45,545 nt of DNA, from NCBI GenBank assembly GCA_026706595.1, contig JAPOYL010000006.1, positions 1 to 45,545 of the forward strand, read 5' to 3'. Within the stretch, counting starts at the first letter, position 1, and each line of letters opens with the position of its first letter. Shown in pieces: positions 17,067-26,000 of this stretch. The notes below the pieces were generated by a model, which ran no database searches, had not been told where the DNA came from, and saw only the letters and a program-made list of their open reading frames with translations. This DNA is from Gammaproteobacteria bacterium (lineage in GTDB: Bacteria > Pseudomonadota > Gammaproteobacteria > UBA4575). The position numbers were made by a program, and so were the translations under genes.

Positions 17067-17356
17067 GGCTGTAAGAATTCTTGCAACACGTTGGGGCCAT
17101 CGTGACGTAGAGAAGGGCGGCGTGGAAGTGGAAATCTGCACAGACAGTGCAGAGGTTTCCTGTCATTTAAGGCTCAGCGAGTTAAGTGAGGGTAATGATG
17201 TTCAGCAATGTAAGTTCTTCCTTACGAACTTCGGTGATATCGCTTCTCTAATACAACACTCTACAATCGCATGTCCCATGAACTAGAATTACTTAGACGA
17301 CTTACTCATGCCATTTATATTTTTGGACAGACTTAAATCGTAGTAGGCCTGAAATA

Positions 17357-17770
17357 ATGGTAGACCATGTTACGCGTGAACATCGCAGCCGCATCATGGG
17401 GCGTGTGCGGGGCCGTGATACGAGCCCTGAGATGCATGTTCGCCGTGCAACCCACGGAATGGGGTTCCGATACAGCCTTTATCGGCGTGACTTACCGGGA
17501 ACACCAGACTTAGTATTCCCGAGCCGGAAGAAGGTCATATTAGTCCATGGTTGCTTTTGGCATCAACACAATTGTCCTAAAGGGACACGCCCAGCTTCTA
17601 ACAAGGAGTTCTGGAATATCAAACTCAGCAGAAACATTCAAAGAGATAGGGAAAATATATCTGCACTGAACAACCAAGGATGGTTAGTTCTAGTAATCTG
17701 GGAGTGCGAAACGAAAAACCTGAAACAGTTGAAATGCCGAATTAGGAACTTTCTCATATCTGTGGAATAG
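17357..17770 (+). CDS. vsr: Very short patch repair endonuclease Vsr
   Basis: A 137-residue Vsr homologue of normal length. It has RSRIMGRVRGRDTSPE at the N-terminus, the catalytic Asp51 in LPGTPDLVFP, and the zinc-binding and active-site stretch VHGCFWHQHNC (His64, Cys66, His69, Cys73). Vsr nicks next to T:G mismatches that arise when 5-methylcytosine deaminates, and so protects sites of a cytosine methyltransferase. It converges with the methyltransferase gene, with 43 bases between stops, and forms a functional pair with it. Codon and base use are AT-richer than the ICE genes to the left. Some Vsr-like proteins linked to conflict systems have been proposed to act as restriction nucleases, so a destructive role is also possible. 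Confidence 0.95.
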   Translation: MVDHVTREHRSRIMGRVRGRDTSPEMHVRRATHGMGFRYSLYRRDLPGTPDLVFPSRKKVILVHGCFWHQHNCPKGTRPASNKEFWNIKLSRNIQRDRENISALNNQGWLVLVIWECETKNLKQLKCRIRNFLISVE

Positions 17771-17813
17771 CACTTTTCGTAAACTGACCTCGAAATTCCA
17801 TTCCAAATCCAGC

Positions 17814-18866
17814 TCAGCATGTAGTATGTAGGGACTTTTTGAGATGTCGGTAAATGGAGCGAGCATGATGTTCGGCAAACTTCGGAGGGAAGGCATTCCC
17901 GATCAACTGGGCCACCGAGTAGCGACCTTTGGACATTTTAAATAAATACGATACTGGGAATCTTTGAAGAAGTGCGGCCTCACGCAGAGTAATAGCACGA
18001 TTTTCTGCTGGATGAATATACCGTCCTTTGGAAGGATTAATACATCCACCAGTAATTGTCGGAGCGGGTTTTCGCCAAGCCATTCGCCCGTATACATCTT
18101 TAAATCCATTAAATTTTTGGTGACATTCAAGCTGATCCTTAGCCGGAAGAGCAGTGCGACTTCCACCATCCTTTGGGATGCGACGAATCAACGACTCCAC
18201 GCGTTCAGTTCTACGAACCGAGTAGTTATGTGCAGGGTCTTTCGATTGTTTGGGTGGGGGCAATCTTCGAATGGCTCCCTCCACAGTCCAGCAGCGACGT
18301 AAAGGTGCTGCAAATGAAGGGTTACCATTTCGAAAGGCCAAAAAAATCATGCGTGATCGGCGTTGGGGAACCCCAAATTGAGTTGCATCAAAAATCTTGG
18401 CTTCACATTCATATCCTAAAGCCCTCAGCTCTTTTCTAAATCTATCCAAACGAGCATCTACTATAAGTGCAGGTACATTTTCCATCATCAGCGTTTTTGG
18501 CATAAACACTTTCACAAATCGAGTAAATTCGAAAACAAGGTCATTCATCGGCTCATCTACTTCTCTCCCTCCATTGTAGGTGCGCAATGTCGAAAAGCCC
18601 TGACAGGGGGGGCAACCTGCCAACAGATCCAAATCCCCTTCCTCCATCTTTAGATATTCCATTAATTTGGCAGGATCTACTACCTGAATATCATCTTTGA
18701 TCAAATGTGTACCACGATGATTCATTTGATAGGTCTCCGCAGAAAGGTCATCATTATCAATGGCAGCTATGACTTTGAATCCCGCCCGCCGAAGTCCAAG
18801 TGACAGGCCACCGATACCACAGAACATATCAATGGCCGAAAAACGTACTTTTCTCGATGCTTTCAT
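17814..18866 (-). CDS. dcm: DNA (cytosine-5-)-methyltransferase
   Basis: A 350-residue C5-MTase. Motif I is DMFCGIGGLSLGL (15-20), motif IV is AGCPPCQGFS with catalytic Cys88, motif VI is MMENVPAL, motif VIII is FGVPQRRSRM, and motifs IX/X lie near RAITLREAALLQRFP and LIGNAFPP. All catalytic elements are present. The target-recognition region between about 190 and 290 is short, and its specificity cannot be read. The start overlaps the receiver-protein gene as ATGA, so the methyltransferase is the last gene of an operon led by the double-GHKL protein. The enzyme presumably marks host DNA, either for restriction-like self/non-self discrimination or as an output of the signalling proteins. Confidence 0.95.
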   Translation of the reverse strand: MKASRKVRFSAIDMFCGIGGLSLGLRRAGFKVIAAIDNDDLSAETYQMNHRGTHLIKDDIQVVDPAKLMEYLKMEEGDLDLLAGCPPCQGFSTLRTYNGGREVDEPMNDLVFEFTRFVKVFMPKTLMMENVPALIVDARLDRFRKELRALGYECEAKIFDATQFGVPQRRSRMIFLAFRNGNPSFAAPLRRCWTVEGAIRRLPPPKQSKDPAHNYSVRRTERVESLIRRIPKDGGSRTALPAKDQLECHQKFNGFKDVYGRMAWRKPAPTITGGCINPSKGRYIHPAENRAITLREAALLQRFPVSYLFKMSKGRYSVAQLIGNAFPPKFAEHHARSIYRHLKKSLHTTC

Positions 18867-20653
18867 GTTTTAGGCTTCCCGTCTGAAAAGCCCAAGCCAA
18901 TTCGAGTCAAAGAGACACCGAGCTTGTGTATGAGATTAAGTGCGTATTCGTATCGAAGCTGACTAACGACCTCGGCTTCATGACATCTCAAAACTAACTC
19001 GGATTCATCCTTTTCTGTACGCCAAACCATAAACCGAAAGTCCTCTCCATTGAACTTGCCCGCATCCTTCGCATACAGAGTGTCCCAATGAGGTGAGGAC
19101 GCATCCCCGGAAGGATCGTTAAAGCAATGAATCTGGACGTCATCTTTGAATCGAAGAAATAAATACCGATTCGATTGGACATCAGATGGCACTTTATTTT
19201 TTTTGCATTGCTGCAGTTTGATCGCCATAAATGGAAGGCCCTCACCAAATGTCTCTCTTTGCCATTTGGAAATCTGTGACGGCACCATGTCGCATGCAGG
19301 CGAAAGACAAAGCCAGTACTCGTTGCACATCGAGAAGATGTGCCCCGTAGTAAGATGCCAACCTTCGGGATTCCTACTGCAGACGAGCGCATTATGTTCC
19401 AGAGCAGCCCTTGTTCTTGTTTGATCGATGCCAAGATTAACCTTAAAATGATCCTTACATCTGTGCTGGATGGTGCCTTCTTTGACTTCCGCATCAATCA
19501 GGCGTTTGGCGAAATCTCTAACTTTCGGAAGTACTGTCTCCATCAACTGGTCCGAATGCCGAGAGATGCTCTCGGCCACATGCCAGCGCCGTTCCAATGG
19601 ATCCGCATACAGGAGTTGGTTATACCAGTATGCCAAGGCATACTTGCTACTTAGTGCTTGAGTCTGGGCCACGACGCCGTACTCATCCATAGCCGCCCGC
19701 AGTTTGGCAAGAAATAGCCTCGAAGGATTTGGACCCCAATCATTCAGGGCAACTTGAAGCTGATTAAGAAGGTCATCATCATTAGATTTCCTTGAAAAGC
19801 AGATGAATACAGATTTACTTTTGATCCATTTTGCTGACCTGCTGGACGACTTAGTTGACCAAACAAGATCACCATTGCAAGCCTCGGTATTCATAACTTT
19901 TAAATGGGATTTTTCGAATTGATTAAGGGCATATCGTAAGACCAGCTTTCGTTCCTCTGGATTCCATCCGGTCCCTCCGGCTAAATCAAAAAATTCCGAG
20001 TAGGGCTGATTTCCTTTCCCCATTGTTCGAAGATAAGAGGAAGAGTAGAGACGAGAGTGGAAGTACTGCTCTTCGGCAATGCTTTTCTCTATCAAATCCG
20101 ACAAATTTTGTATCTCATCCTCTGCTTCCTGTATCAACTCTGTGGCCTTTGTCTCTTCGTTTTCACAAAGAAAATTCAAACATGGGCTTGCCAAGCCCCA
20201 CCGGACTTCGCTGAATACATGATCCAAGTTCTTGGAGGTGTAAATGACCACTAGATTAAAGTGATCATTGGCCATCAGGTTGCGGAGAATCCCTATAGCT
20301 TGAGTTCCATCTTCCGGTTTTTCTTGATCCAATTCATAGTCAAGGACTAGAAGATCAGACTGGTGTAAATGCCGAGCAATCTTCTTTTCCGCTTCGGCAT
20401 CAATATTCATTCCATCATGGACATCCACAAGAAGCGGGGGGTCATTTTCCCGAAACTTCCGAATTGTTCCCCTGACCTGTTTTGGATTTTTGTACCAACC
20501 TTTTTGATAATCAGGTTTTTTCCCAGTATTCAAAAGATGCTGAGCACAAAGAACTTCATCGTATGTGGGGTAGCTGTCGTCTACGATCAAAACGGAACGT
20601 ATAGGGTGAATGAAAGCTTCCTTAATAAATTCACAGTAGTACTCACTCACCAT
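18863..20653 (-). CDS. Divergent response-regulator receiver protein in a defence-like operon
   Basis: A 596-residue protein. The N-terminus is a receiver-like domain: SVLIVDDSYP with the acidic pair Asp25/Asp26, an insertion of about 50 residues, SDLLVLDYELD with putative phosphoacceptor Asp105, then VVIYTSK with Thr139 and Lys141 at the positions of the conserved Thr/Ser and Lys. The remaining ~430 residues have no motif that I recognise, apart from a LCLSPACDM cluster near 460; I do not see helicase, nuclease or DNA-binding signatures. The gene overlaps the GHKL gene by 11 bases and the methyltransferase gene by four, so the three are translationally coupled. The likely partner is the histidine-kinase-like C-terminus of the GHKL protein. 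The effector function of the C-terminal part is unknown. Confidence 0.82.
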   Translation of the reverse strand: MVSEYYCEFIKEAFIHPIRSVLIVDDSYPTYDEVLCAQHLLNTGKKPDYQKGWYKNPKQVRGTIRKFRENDPPLLVDVHDGMNIDAEAEKKIARHLHQSDLLVLDYELDQEKPEDGTQAIGILRNLMANDHFNLVVIYTSKNLDHVFSEVRWGLASPCLNFLCENEETKATELIQEAEDEIQNLSDLIEKSIAEEQYFHSRLYSSSYLRTMGKGNQPYSEFFDLAGGTGWNPEERKLVLRYALNQFEKSHLKVMNTEACNGDLVWSTKSSSRSAKWIKSKSVFICFSRKSNDDDLLNQLQVALNDWGPNPSRLFLAKLRAAMDEYGVVAQTQALSSKYALAYWYNQLLYADPLERRWHVAESISRHSDQLMETVLPKVRDFAKRLIDAEVKEGTIQHRCKDHFKVNLGIDQTRTRAALEHNALVCSRNPEGWHLTTGHIFSMCNEYWLCLSPACDMVPSQISKWQRETFGEGLPFMAIKLQQCKKNKVPSDVQSNRYLFLRFKDDVQIHCFNDPSGDASSPHWDTLYAKDAGKFNGEDFRFMVWRTEKDESELVLRCHEAEVVSQLRYEYALNLIHKLGVSLTRIGLGFSDGKPKT

Positions 20654-23618
20654 CGAACTCCGCCCCTCTGAATGAAATCACGAAATTTGCTCCGCCTAAT
20701 GGCATATCATTCTCGTCCTTTTCATACCGAATCCTATGCCCTCCTGCAGCAAGATTGGAACGACAAAGATACAAGCCAACTCCTCGCCCACCTCGAATTT
20801 TTCTGGTGAAGAATAGGCTAAAAAGGCTGCTTACATCTTCGGGATCTATACCTGGCCCATTGTCAGAAACAACCACCTCCATCCCAATGACCTCAAGAAG
20901 AATCTGGCGGTCTTCACGTTTACTTATTCCCAACCAATAGATACTGTTGTTTAAGAGGTTGATAAATACCGGATAAAGACGCGATCGCTGATCAAAAACG
21001 CGAAGCTTTCGGAACTTATCTGTTGCACGAAGAGAAATGTGGTTCTTTACAAGCGCATATCTGAAAAATTCCGAGAGATAATCGACTATCTCACCTCCTG
21101 AAATCCACTGCTGGACCTTCCGCCCTGCCAGCCGTAGAGGAGAAAGAAAGCGCAACTGGTCAGTTAATCCCTCGTATCCGAATTCGATGTCCTTGGCTGC
21201 CTGACTGGTGCGAACTTTTTTAGGGAGACGATCCAAGCCGGACCCAATAATGTCATCGTAGGATTGAAGTTCATGACCAACGATTTCCACAGCGATTCCG
21301 AGTTGAGCAAGACCGTTCAATCTATCGAGTTCTTCTCGTAGATCGCCTATTTCCTCCGCGTCATACGTTGCGAGATGTTCCAAATCGATACTGTCTCTGA
21401 GGCTCTCAAGAGCACCTATATAAGGCACAAACAAATCATTGTTTTCTTCGTCCACACGCTGCTTGAGCAGACTCATCTGCTTTGATGCCTCCATATATGA
21501 CAATTCCTCTCTATCGAATCGATACAACAAAGGCTGAGCTTCTGAACCAAACAACTCCTTGCGCCCCTGTACGATTTTGCGAATCCTCTGATGTTCGTCT
21601 TTCTGTAGGACATCGATAGATTTACTCCATTCACGTACACGCTGGTGAATTTGGGCAGCCAGGCTTGCCATTTGTTTCTCCAGAAGATACCGGGGCTTTT
21701 TTAGTTCAATTTCTTCTAACTTGTTATCGATCATTTCACTCAAATTCGAAACAGCTTCCTCAACATCCCGAATCATCACTCGGTAATCGACGTAAGTCTT
21801 TTCAAGAGAACCTAATTTTTTTGGAACGCTTGAAAGCTTGCAACCAGTTAAACGCTCCTGAAACTCCTCCAATTTTCGTTGCGCTTTGGAAACCTCCAAT
21901 TCGGTCTTAATATTCAAGTCCTCCACGTAGTTTTTCACGTCTCGCACAAATTCCGGTAGAACTTGAGAATAGGACTTGAGTTTTAAACGAAATTCCTTCC
22001 GGTGTCGCTTTTGCAGTTTATCTCTAGCCTCAGCAGCACGTTTGCGCTTGTTTTCAGCTGATATCTGCGGTAGAAGTTCCTTGCGAATATCAGATGCCGA
22101 ACCAAAATACAGACGTGCAGACCGCATCAAAATATTCGCTACCAGCTCCTTAAGTGTCTTAGCAGCGCGGTTATCTAGTAGGCCCTCCCTCCCGGCTTTG
22201 TCCTTCAGATTCGGATTAAGTTTGCGAGTGATTGCGAGTCGGCCAAACATCTGACGATGGTTCCAGAATTCACGTCCGACACTCTTGCTACGACGCGATT
22301 CGATCTCAAAGAAATCGTTGTCTGTCCTGCCGTATGGGAGTACACGCAAACCATCACGAAACACCATGAAACCGGAATATTTCTCTGCAAGTTCTTTGTA
22401 GCGTTGGAAATCAGACTCCGAATGGGTCGTATTACTAGGAGTGAACTCCATCGAGGCTATGTATAGTTCGAATGGCCCAAGATGGGTATCACGGCGATGC
22501 GGAATCGATAGATCCTGAGGTGGTTCGATCTTACAGTCCTCAGGCAACCACTCGCCGAAGGCTTTCACGCGTCCAGTAAAAATACCCTTAGAGTCTATTT
22601 CTCCTTCAATTCGGTGCTCCATACCATCGACCTGCCGCTTATCGAATTGCTTCTCCGCTCCAAGTACCATTCTGCATGCATTCTTTTCCCATACTTGCAC
22701 AACATAAGAAAATTGGGGGTCGACCTTTTTGCTCAAGGGATCAGCGGGGTCCACAAACGGATCAACAAAGCTTGAGAGTGTCTCAAAAAAGCGGGATTTA
22801 GCTGCCTGAGCCGATGCATCAGCAATTTTTTCGTCAAGGTGAACACGTAAATCATAATTTATGCCGGATATAAGTAGTGCTGTCCCATGGCTACTAGCTC
22901 CGGTCCATACCGGCCATTGCTCAAGATGCCGAGAATTAAAAGGTATCCGTGAAATAGTAGTCAAAACTTCTGTGGAAGATACCAGCTGTGAAAATTCACC
23001 GCTTTTGCTCTCCTGTTGTAATTGATCAAATGACTCCCAAGCTTTGCAGATTCGCTTTTTGCGCTGCTTATCACTACCCCCCTCTATGTTTTCCAAAAGA
23101 GCAGTAACGAGGCCTGGGAGATGAACAAAAAGTTGGTCTGCCTCGGAGAACTCAACCACCGGGATAAATATGTCAGACAGGTTGATGAATGGATTTTCAA
23201 ACAGCCGCCAATCAACCAGTGATGCAACAAAGGGAGATCTCTTCCGCTTCGAAACCAGGAGAAGAATCGGGCCCAAGTTGGCACTAGAAAGACGCCCAAT
23301 TCCTTTTTGACCTTGTCTTTGGCGAATCCTTAAACCGCTTCGATCCGAAGAAGTCGGACCGGTCGGAGTTGCTTTAGTCTCAGTTCCTATAACCAACCAA
23401 CGATCCAGAAACTGGTCACGATTCATCCCGTGACCGTCATCGACGATCACTGCCGCTGGTTCTTCACCATCATATATATTCAGCTGCACATTACGCGCAT
23501 ATGCGTCGAAAGAATTTTTCCAAAGCTCCGAGATGGCGGTGGGACAATCAGCGATTTGTTCACGCCCAAGATGGTCAACAGTGCGTGCCCTTGTATGAAA
23601 CGGGCTTGTCTCGATCAT
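20643..23618 (-). CDS. Large GHKL ATPase with MORC/MutL-like N-terminus and histidine-kinase-like C-terminus
   Basis: About 991 residues from the ATG at 23618 (AGGTG nine bases upstream; GTG 23630 is the alternative). The N-terminal module has the GHKL N-box ISELWKNSFDAYA (Asn35), VDDGHGM (59-65) and a G2 lid GQKGIGRLSSANLG (103-116), then a second domain with FMVFRDGLRVLPYG and NPNLKDKAGREGL as in MORC/HSP90-like proteins. A long coiled coil spans about 535-760. The C-terminus carries VEIVGHEL (His782) like a kinase phosphoacceptor helix, NLLNNS (887-892), DNGPG (919-923) and GGRGVGLYL (943-951), which is a kinase-type ATPase. GHKL proteins of the MORC/MutL branch are known to accompany restriction systems. 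Having both types in one chain, followed by a receiver protein, is unusual. It probably senses or loops foreign DNA and signals to the receiver; this is inference. Confidence 0.85.
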   Translation of the reverse strand: MIETSPFHTRARTVDHLGREQIADCPTAISELWKNSFDAYARNVQLNIYDGEEPAAVIVDDGHGMNRDQFLDRWLVIGTETKATPTGPTSSDRSGLRIRQRQGQKGIGRLSSANLGPILLLVSKRKRSPFVASLVDWRLFENPFINLSDIFIPVVEFSEADQLFVHLPGLVTALLENIEGGSDKQRKKRICKAWESFDQLQQESKSGEFSQLVSSTEVLTTISRIPFNSRHLEQWPVWTGASSHGTALLISGINYDLRVHLDEKIADASAQAAKSRFFETLSSFVDPFVDPADPLSKKVDPQFSYVVQVWEKNACRMVLGAEKQFDKRQVDGMEHRIEGEIDSKGIFTGRVKAFGEWLPEDCKIEPPQDLSIPHRRDTHLGPFELYIASMEFTPSNTTHSESDFQRYKELAEKYSGFMVFRDGLRVLPYGRTDNDFFEIESRRSKSVGREFWNHRQMFGRLAITRKLNPNLKDKAGREGLLDNRAAKTLKELVANILMRSARLYFGSASDIRKELLPQISAENKRKRAAEARDKLQKRHRKEFRLKLKSYSQVLPEFVRDVKNYVEDLNIKTELEVSKAQRKLEEFQERLTGCKLSSVPKKLGSLEKTYVDYRVMIRDVEEAVSNLSEMIDNKLEEIELKKPRYLLEKQMASLAAQIHQRVREWSKSIDVLQKDEHQRIRKIVQGRKELFGSEAQPLLYRFDREELSYMEASKQMSLLKQRVDEENNDLFVPYIGALESLRDSIDLEHLATYDAEEIGDLREELDRLNGLAQLGIAVEIVGHELQSYDDIIGSGLDRLPKKVRTSQAAKDIEFGYEGLTDQLRFLSPLRLAGRKVQQWISGGEIVDYLSEFFRYALVKNHISLRATDKFRKLRVFDQRSRLYPVFINLLNNSIYWLGISKREDRQILLEVIGMEVVVSDNGPGIDPEDVSSLFSLFFTRKIRGGRGVGLYLCRSNLAAGGHRIRYEKDENDMPLGGANFVISFRGAEFDGE

Positions 23619-23630
23619 GACGGTCGTCAC

Positions 23631-24129
23631 CTGTTCATCTCAACCGCCACGCTAAAGTTCCTGCGAAGCTTCTAAAACCTGAGCAACCCACATATCCAAT
23701 GACAGTCCAAGCTTCTGGGTGCTTTTCCATAGTCACGGGCGCCGCTTTTAGATACGAAATTTGTCCATTCATCCGCAAAGTAGGCTTTGTTCAGCGCCAG
23801 TTGTTAATGCACATGTTATGGCCGTTATCTGCCTACGATAAAATGTCAGTGTTCTTTCAAAGACATAAAATTAAAGCACATGCAAAAGCACCTGTTTTTC
23901 AGCTACTTTTCTATCATAATTCAAGTATTGTAAGACCCGCAAGGAAGAAGCCAGTGCCATGAAGACTACTGACACCGCCATTTCCATCTAAACAGGCTCA
24001 GGGGTACGCACCCAGTGCTATTGCTATAGAAATCACTCTATACATGGCTATACTATCGTGACAAACTGTTTCAGGACAGCAGGTTTTTTGTAAGTCCTGA
24101 AGGGAGTTTGAATAGGGCATTTCGAGATA
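23631..24129. other. AT-rich intergenic stretch right of the defence operon
   Basis: I find no convincing gene. An 87-codon plus-strand frame at 23699-23962 has no ribosome site, no recognisable family and poor composition, so I treat it as chance. The 5' part of the decayed higB may begin around 24050. The border between AT-rich and GC-rich DNA falls in or just after this stretch. Confidence 0.4.
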
Positions 24130-24311
24130 TGCACCCCATACTCTCCGAGGCAAGTTGTAAATCTTCCAAGTTTCCAGCACCACTGGCTGAAAGGTAAACG
24201 AAAGGCCACTATGCCGTGACGGTTTCAGGAAACTGGCGCGTGACTTTTCGGTTTGAACAAGGTGAAGCGGTTGACGTTGATTACCTTGATTACCACCAGG
24301 AGGCAAAGTGA
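24130..24311 (+). pseudogene. higB toxin remnant with frameshifts
   Basis: The frame ending at TGA 24309-24311 encodes KGHYAVTVSGNWRVTFRFE and DVDYLDYHQEAK, the C-terminal hallmark of HigB/RelE toxins. Upstream, VNLPSFQHHWLKGKR occurs in another frame, so one base is missing near 24205. Further left, only scattered pieces (such as ILSEAS) remain and no intact N-terminus is found. The toxin is thus inactive, while the adjoining higA antitoxin frame is open. Coordinates cover only the recognisable part. Confidence 0.75.
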
Positions 24312-24598
24312 TGGCGATGCAGAATCCTCCTCATCCAGGCGGAATCGTAAGGCGGCAATGCCTTGAGCCACTCGGCTTGTCCGTGACTCGGGCCGCTGAA
24401 GGCCTGGGCGTTGCCCGTCAGACCCTGTCTGAACTGATCAATGGAAAAACCGGCATTTCCACGGAGATGGCCATCCGTCTGTCCAAGGCATTCGGCTCGA
24501 GCCCTGAGACCTGGCTGGGCATGCAAACTGCCTATGATCTCTGGCAGGCCCGTGAACATGCGGACAACATTCGCATCGACCGGTTCGAGGCAGCCTGA
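24311..24598 (+). CDS. higA: HigA-family antitoxin (XRE helix-turn-helix)
   Basis: A 95-residue protein that begins MAMQNPPHPGG and carries the HTH segment LSVTRAAEGLGVARQTLSELINGKTGISTEMAIRLSKAFG, then SPETWLGMQTAYDLWQA. This is the standard HigA pattern. ATG 24311 overlaps the stop of the higB remnant (TGATG), the usual toxin-first order of higBA operons; GTG 24308 and ATG 24317 are alternatives. Because the toxin is broken, this is an orphan antitoxin. It may still repress its own promoter or neutralise a related toxin. Confidence 0.92.
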   Translation: MAMQNPPHPGGIVRRQCLEPLGLSVTRAAEGLGVARQTLSELINGKTGISTEMAIRLSKAFGSSPETWLGMQTAYDLWQAREHADNIRIDRFEAA

Positions 24599-24710
24599 AT
24601 CCTGGCGATTTGGAAGATAGCACCAGCCTGCGCTGCAGGTAGAAAATTTCAACACAGCAGCCACCTGCCCCTGGCTTTACCGGTGGCCAGCCACATCTTA
24701 TGATCGGGTC

Positions 24711-26000
24711 ATGAACGTCCTGTGCCGAGACTGCGGCATGACCTCCGTTGCGAAGATCGCCGCCGGGTGCCCCTCCTGTGGTTCAAAGCGCCTGGTACGC
24801 CACGGCGAGTTGCATGATCTCGCGCTCGCCCATCTCGATTGTGACGCCTTCTACGCCGCTGTTGAGAAACGTGATCGACCGGAGTGGCGCAAACTCCCCC
24901 TGATCGTTGGCGGGCGACATCGCGGTGTGGTGGCCGCCTGCTGTTATCTCGCCCGCGCCCACGGGGTGCACTCGGCCATGCCCATGTTCCAGGCCCTCAA
25001 GGCCTGCCCCGATGCCATCGTGGTGCGCCCCGACATGAAAAGATACCGGCAGGTGAGCGAGGCATTTCGAACCATGATGCTGAAACTCACGCCCCTGGTC
25101 GAGCCGCTGTCCATCGATGAGGCGTACATGAACCTGGGCGGCACCGAAGCGCTGCACGAGACGAGCCCGGCCGTTTTGCTGGTGCAGCTTGCGCGCGAGG
25201 TCGAGGACACGCTTGGTATCACCGTGTCAGTCGGGTTGAGTTACAACAAGTTCCTGGCCAAGATCGCCTCCAACCTGGACAAGCCGCGCGGCTTTTCCGT
25301 GATCGGGCGCGCCGAGGCACGCGCGTTTCTGGCCGACAAGCCGGTCGAGATGCTGTGGGGCGTGGGCCGAGCCCTGCAACAACGCCTTGCCCGTGACCGG
25401 ATCACGCGAATCGGTGATTTGATCCCCTTCGATGAACAGACACTGGTCGCACGCTACGGCAAGATCGGCCATTCGCTGTGCGGCTTTGCACGGGGCGAGG
25501 ACGAGCGAACGGTCAATCCCGAGCGGGAAGCCAAGAGCCTCTCCTCGGAGATCACCCTGGAGCGCGACACCAGCGATCTGGAGCAGCTTCGCACCACCTT
25601 GTGGAAGCTTTGCGAGACCTTGTCGAACCGCATGAAAAAGGCAGAGGTGCTGGGTCGCGGTGTAACCCTGAAACTCAAGACCGCCGACTTTCGCCTGCTG
25701 ACGCGCTCCAGGCGCCTGGACACCCCGAGCCGCTCGGCCGAGGCCATGTTTCGCACCGCAGAGGTGTTGCTTGAAGGTGAGGCTGACGGGCGTGCGTTTC
25801 GCCTGATCGGCGTCGGTGCCTCGCCCCTGCTTGCCGCCGACCCGCTGCACCAGGGCGAGTTGTTCGAGGAGGCCTCGGGTGACGACCCGGTCGATCAGGT
25901 GATGGACAACATCCAGGACAAATTCGGCACCAGGGCCGTGATTCGCGGGCGCGGCTTTGGAGTCAGCCTGCAGCGCCAGGGCCCGAGCAAGGTCGAGTAG
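24711..26000 (+). CDS. dinB: DNA polymerase IV (DinB), Y family, with N-terminal zinc ribbon
   Basis: A 429-residue translesion polymerase. A CxxC-N13-CxxC zinc-ribbon (about residues 5-24) precedes the polymerase core. The palm has HLDCDAFYAAVE and SIDEAYMNL, giving the metal-binding Asp and Asp-Glu; the VSVGLSYNKFLAKIAS and KPVEMLWGVG motifs and the little-finger domain follow. Y-family enzymes copy damaged DNA with low fidelity. The zinc-ribbon extension is absent from E. coli DinB but occurs in other proteobacterial DinB proteins. No LexA box is apparent upstream. The last codons and stop lie inside a 35-bp direct repeat that recurs 660 bp downstream. Confidence 0.95.
   Translation: MNVLCRDCGMTSVAKIAAGCPSCGSKRLVRHGELHDLALAHLDCDAFYAAVEKRDRPEWRKLPLIVGGRHRGVVAACCYLARAHGVHSAMPMFQALKACPDAIVVRPDMKRYRQVSEAFRTMMLKLTPLVEPLSIDEAYMNLGGTEALHETSPAVLLVQLAREVEDTLGITVSVGLSYNKFLAKIASNLDKPRGFSVIGRAEARAFLADKPVEMLWGVGRALQQRLARDRITRIGDLIPFDEQTLVARYGKIGHSLCGFARGEDERTVNPEREAKSLSSEITLERDTSDLEQLRTTLWKLCETLSNRMKKAEVLGRGVTLKLKTADFRLLTRSRRLDTPSRSAEAMFRTAEVLLEGEADGRAFRLIGVGASPLLAADPLHQGELFEEASGDDPVDQVMDNIQDKFGTRAVIRGRGFGVSLQRQGPSKVE

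Noticed and set aside
17771-17813. Possible bidirectional terminator between vsr and the methyltransferase gene
   Set aside because: The 43-bp gap has no clear stem followed by a T-run.
23699-23962. 87-codon ORF right of the GHKL gene
   Set aside because: No ribosome site, no signal or motif, and AT-rich DNA makes chance frames likely.
24600-24710. Possible LexA/SOS box before dinB
   Set aside because: I looked for CTG-N10-CAG of the usual type and found no convincing match.
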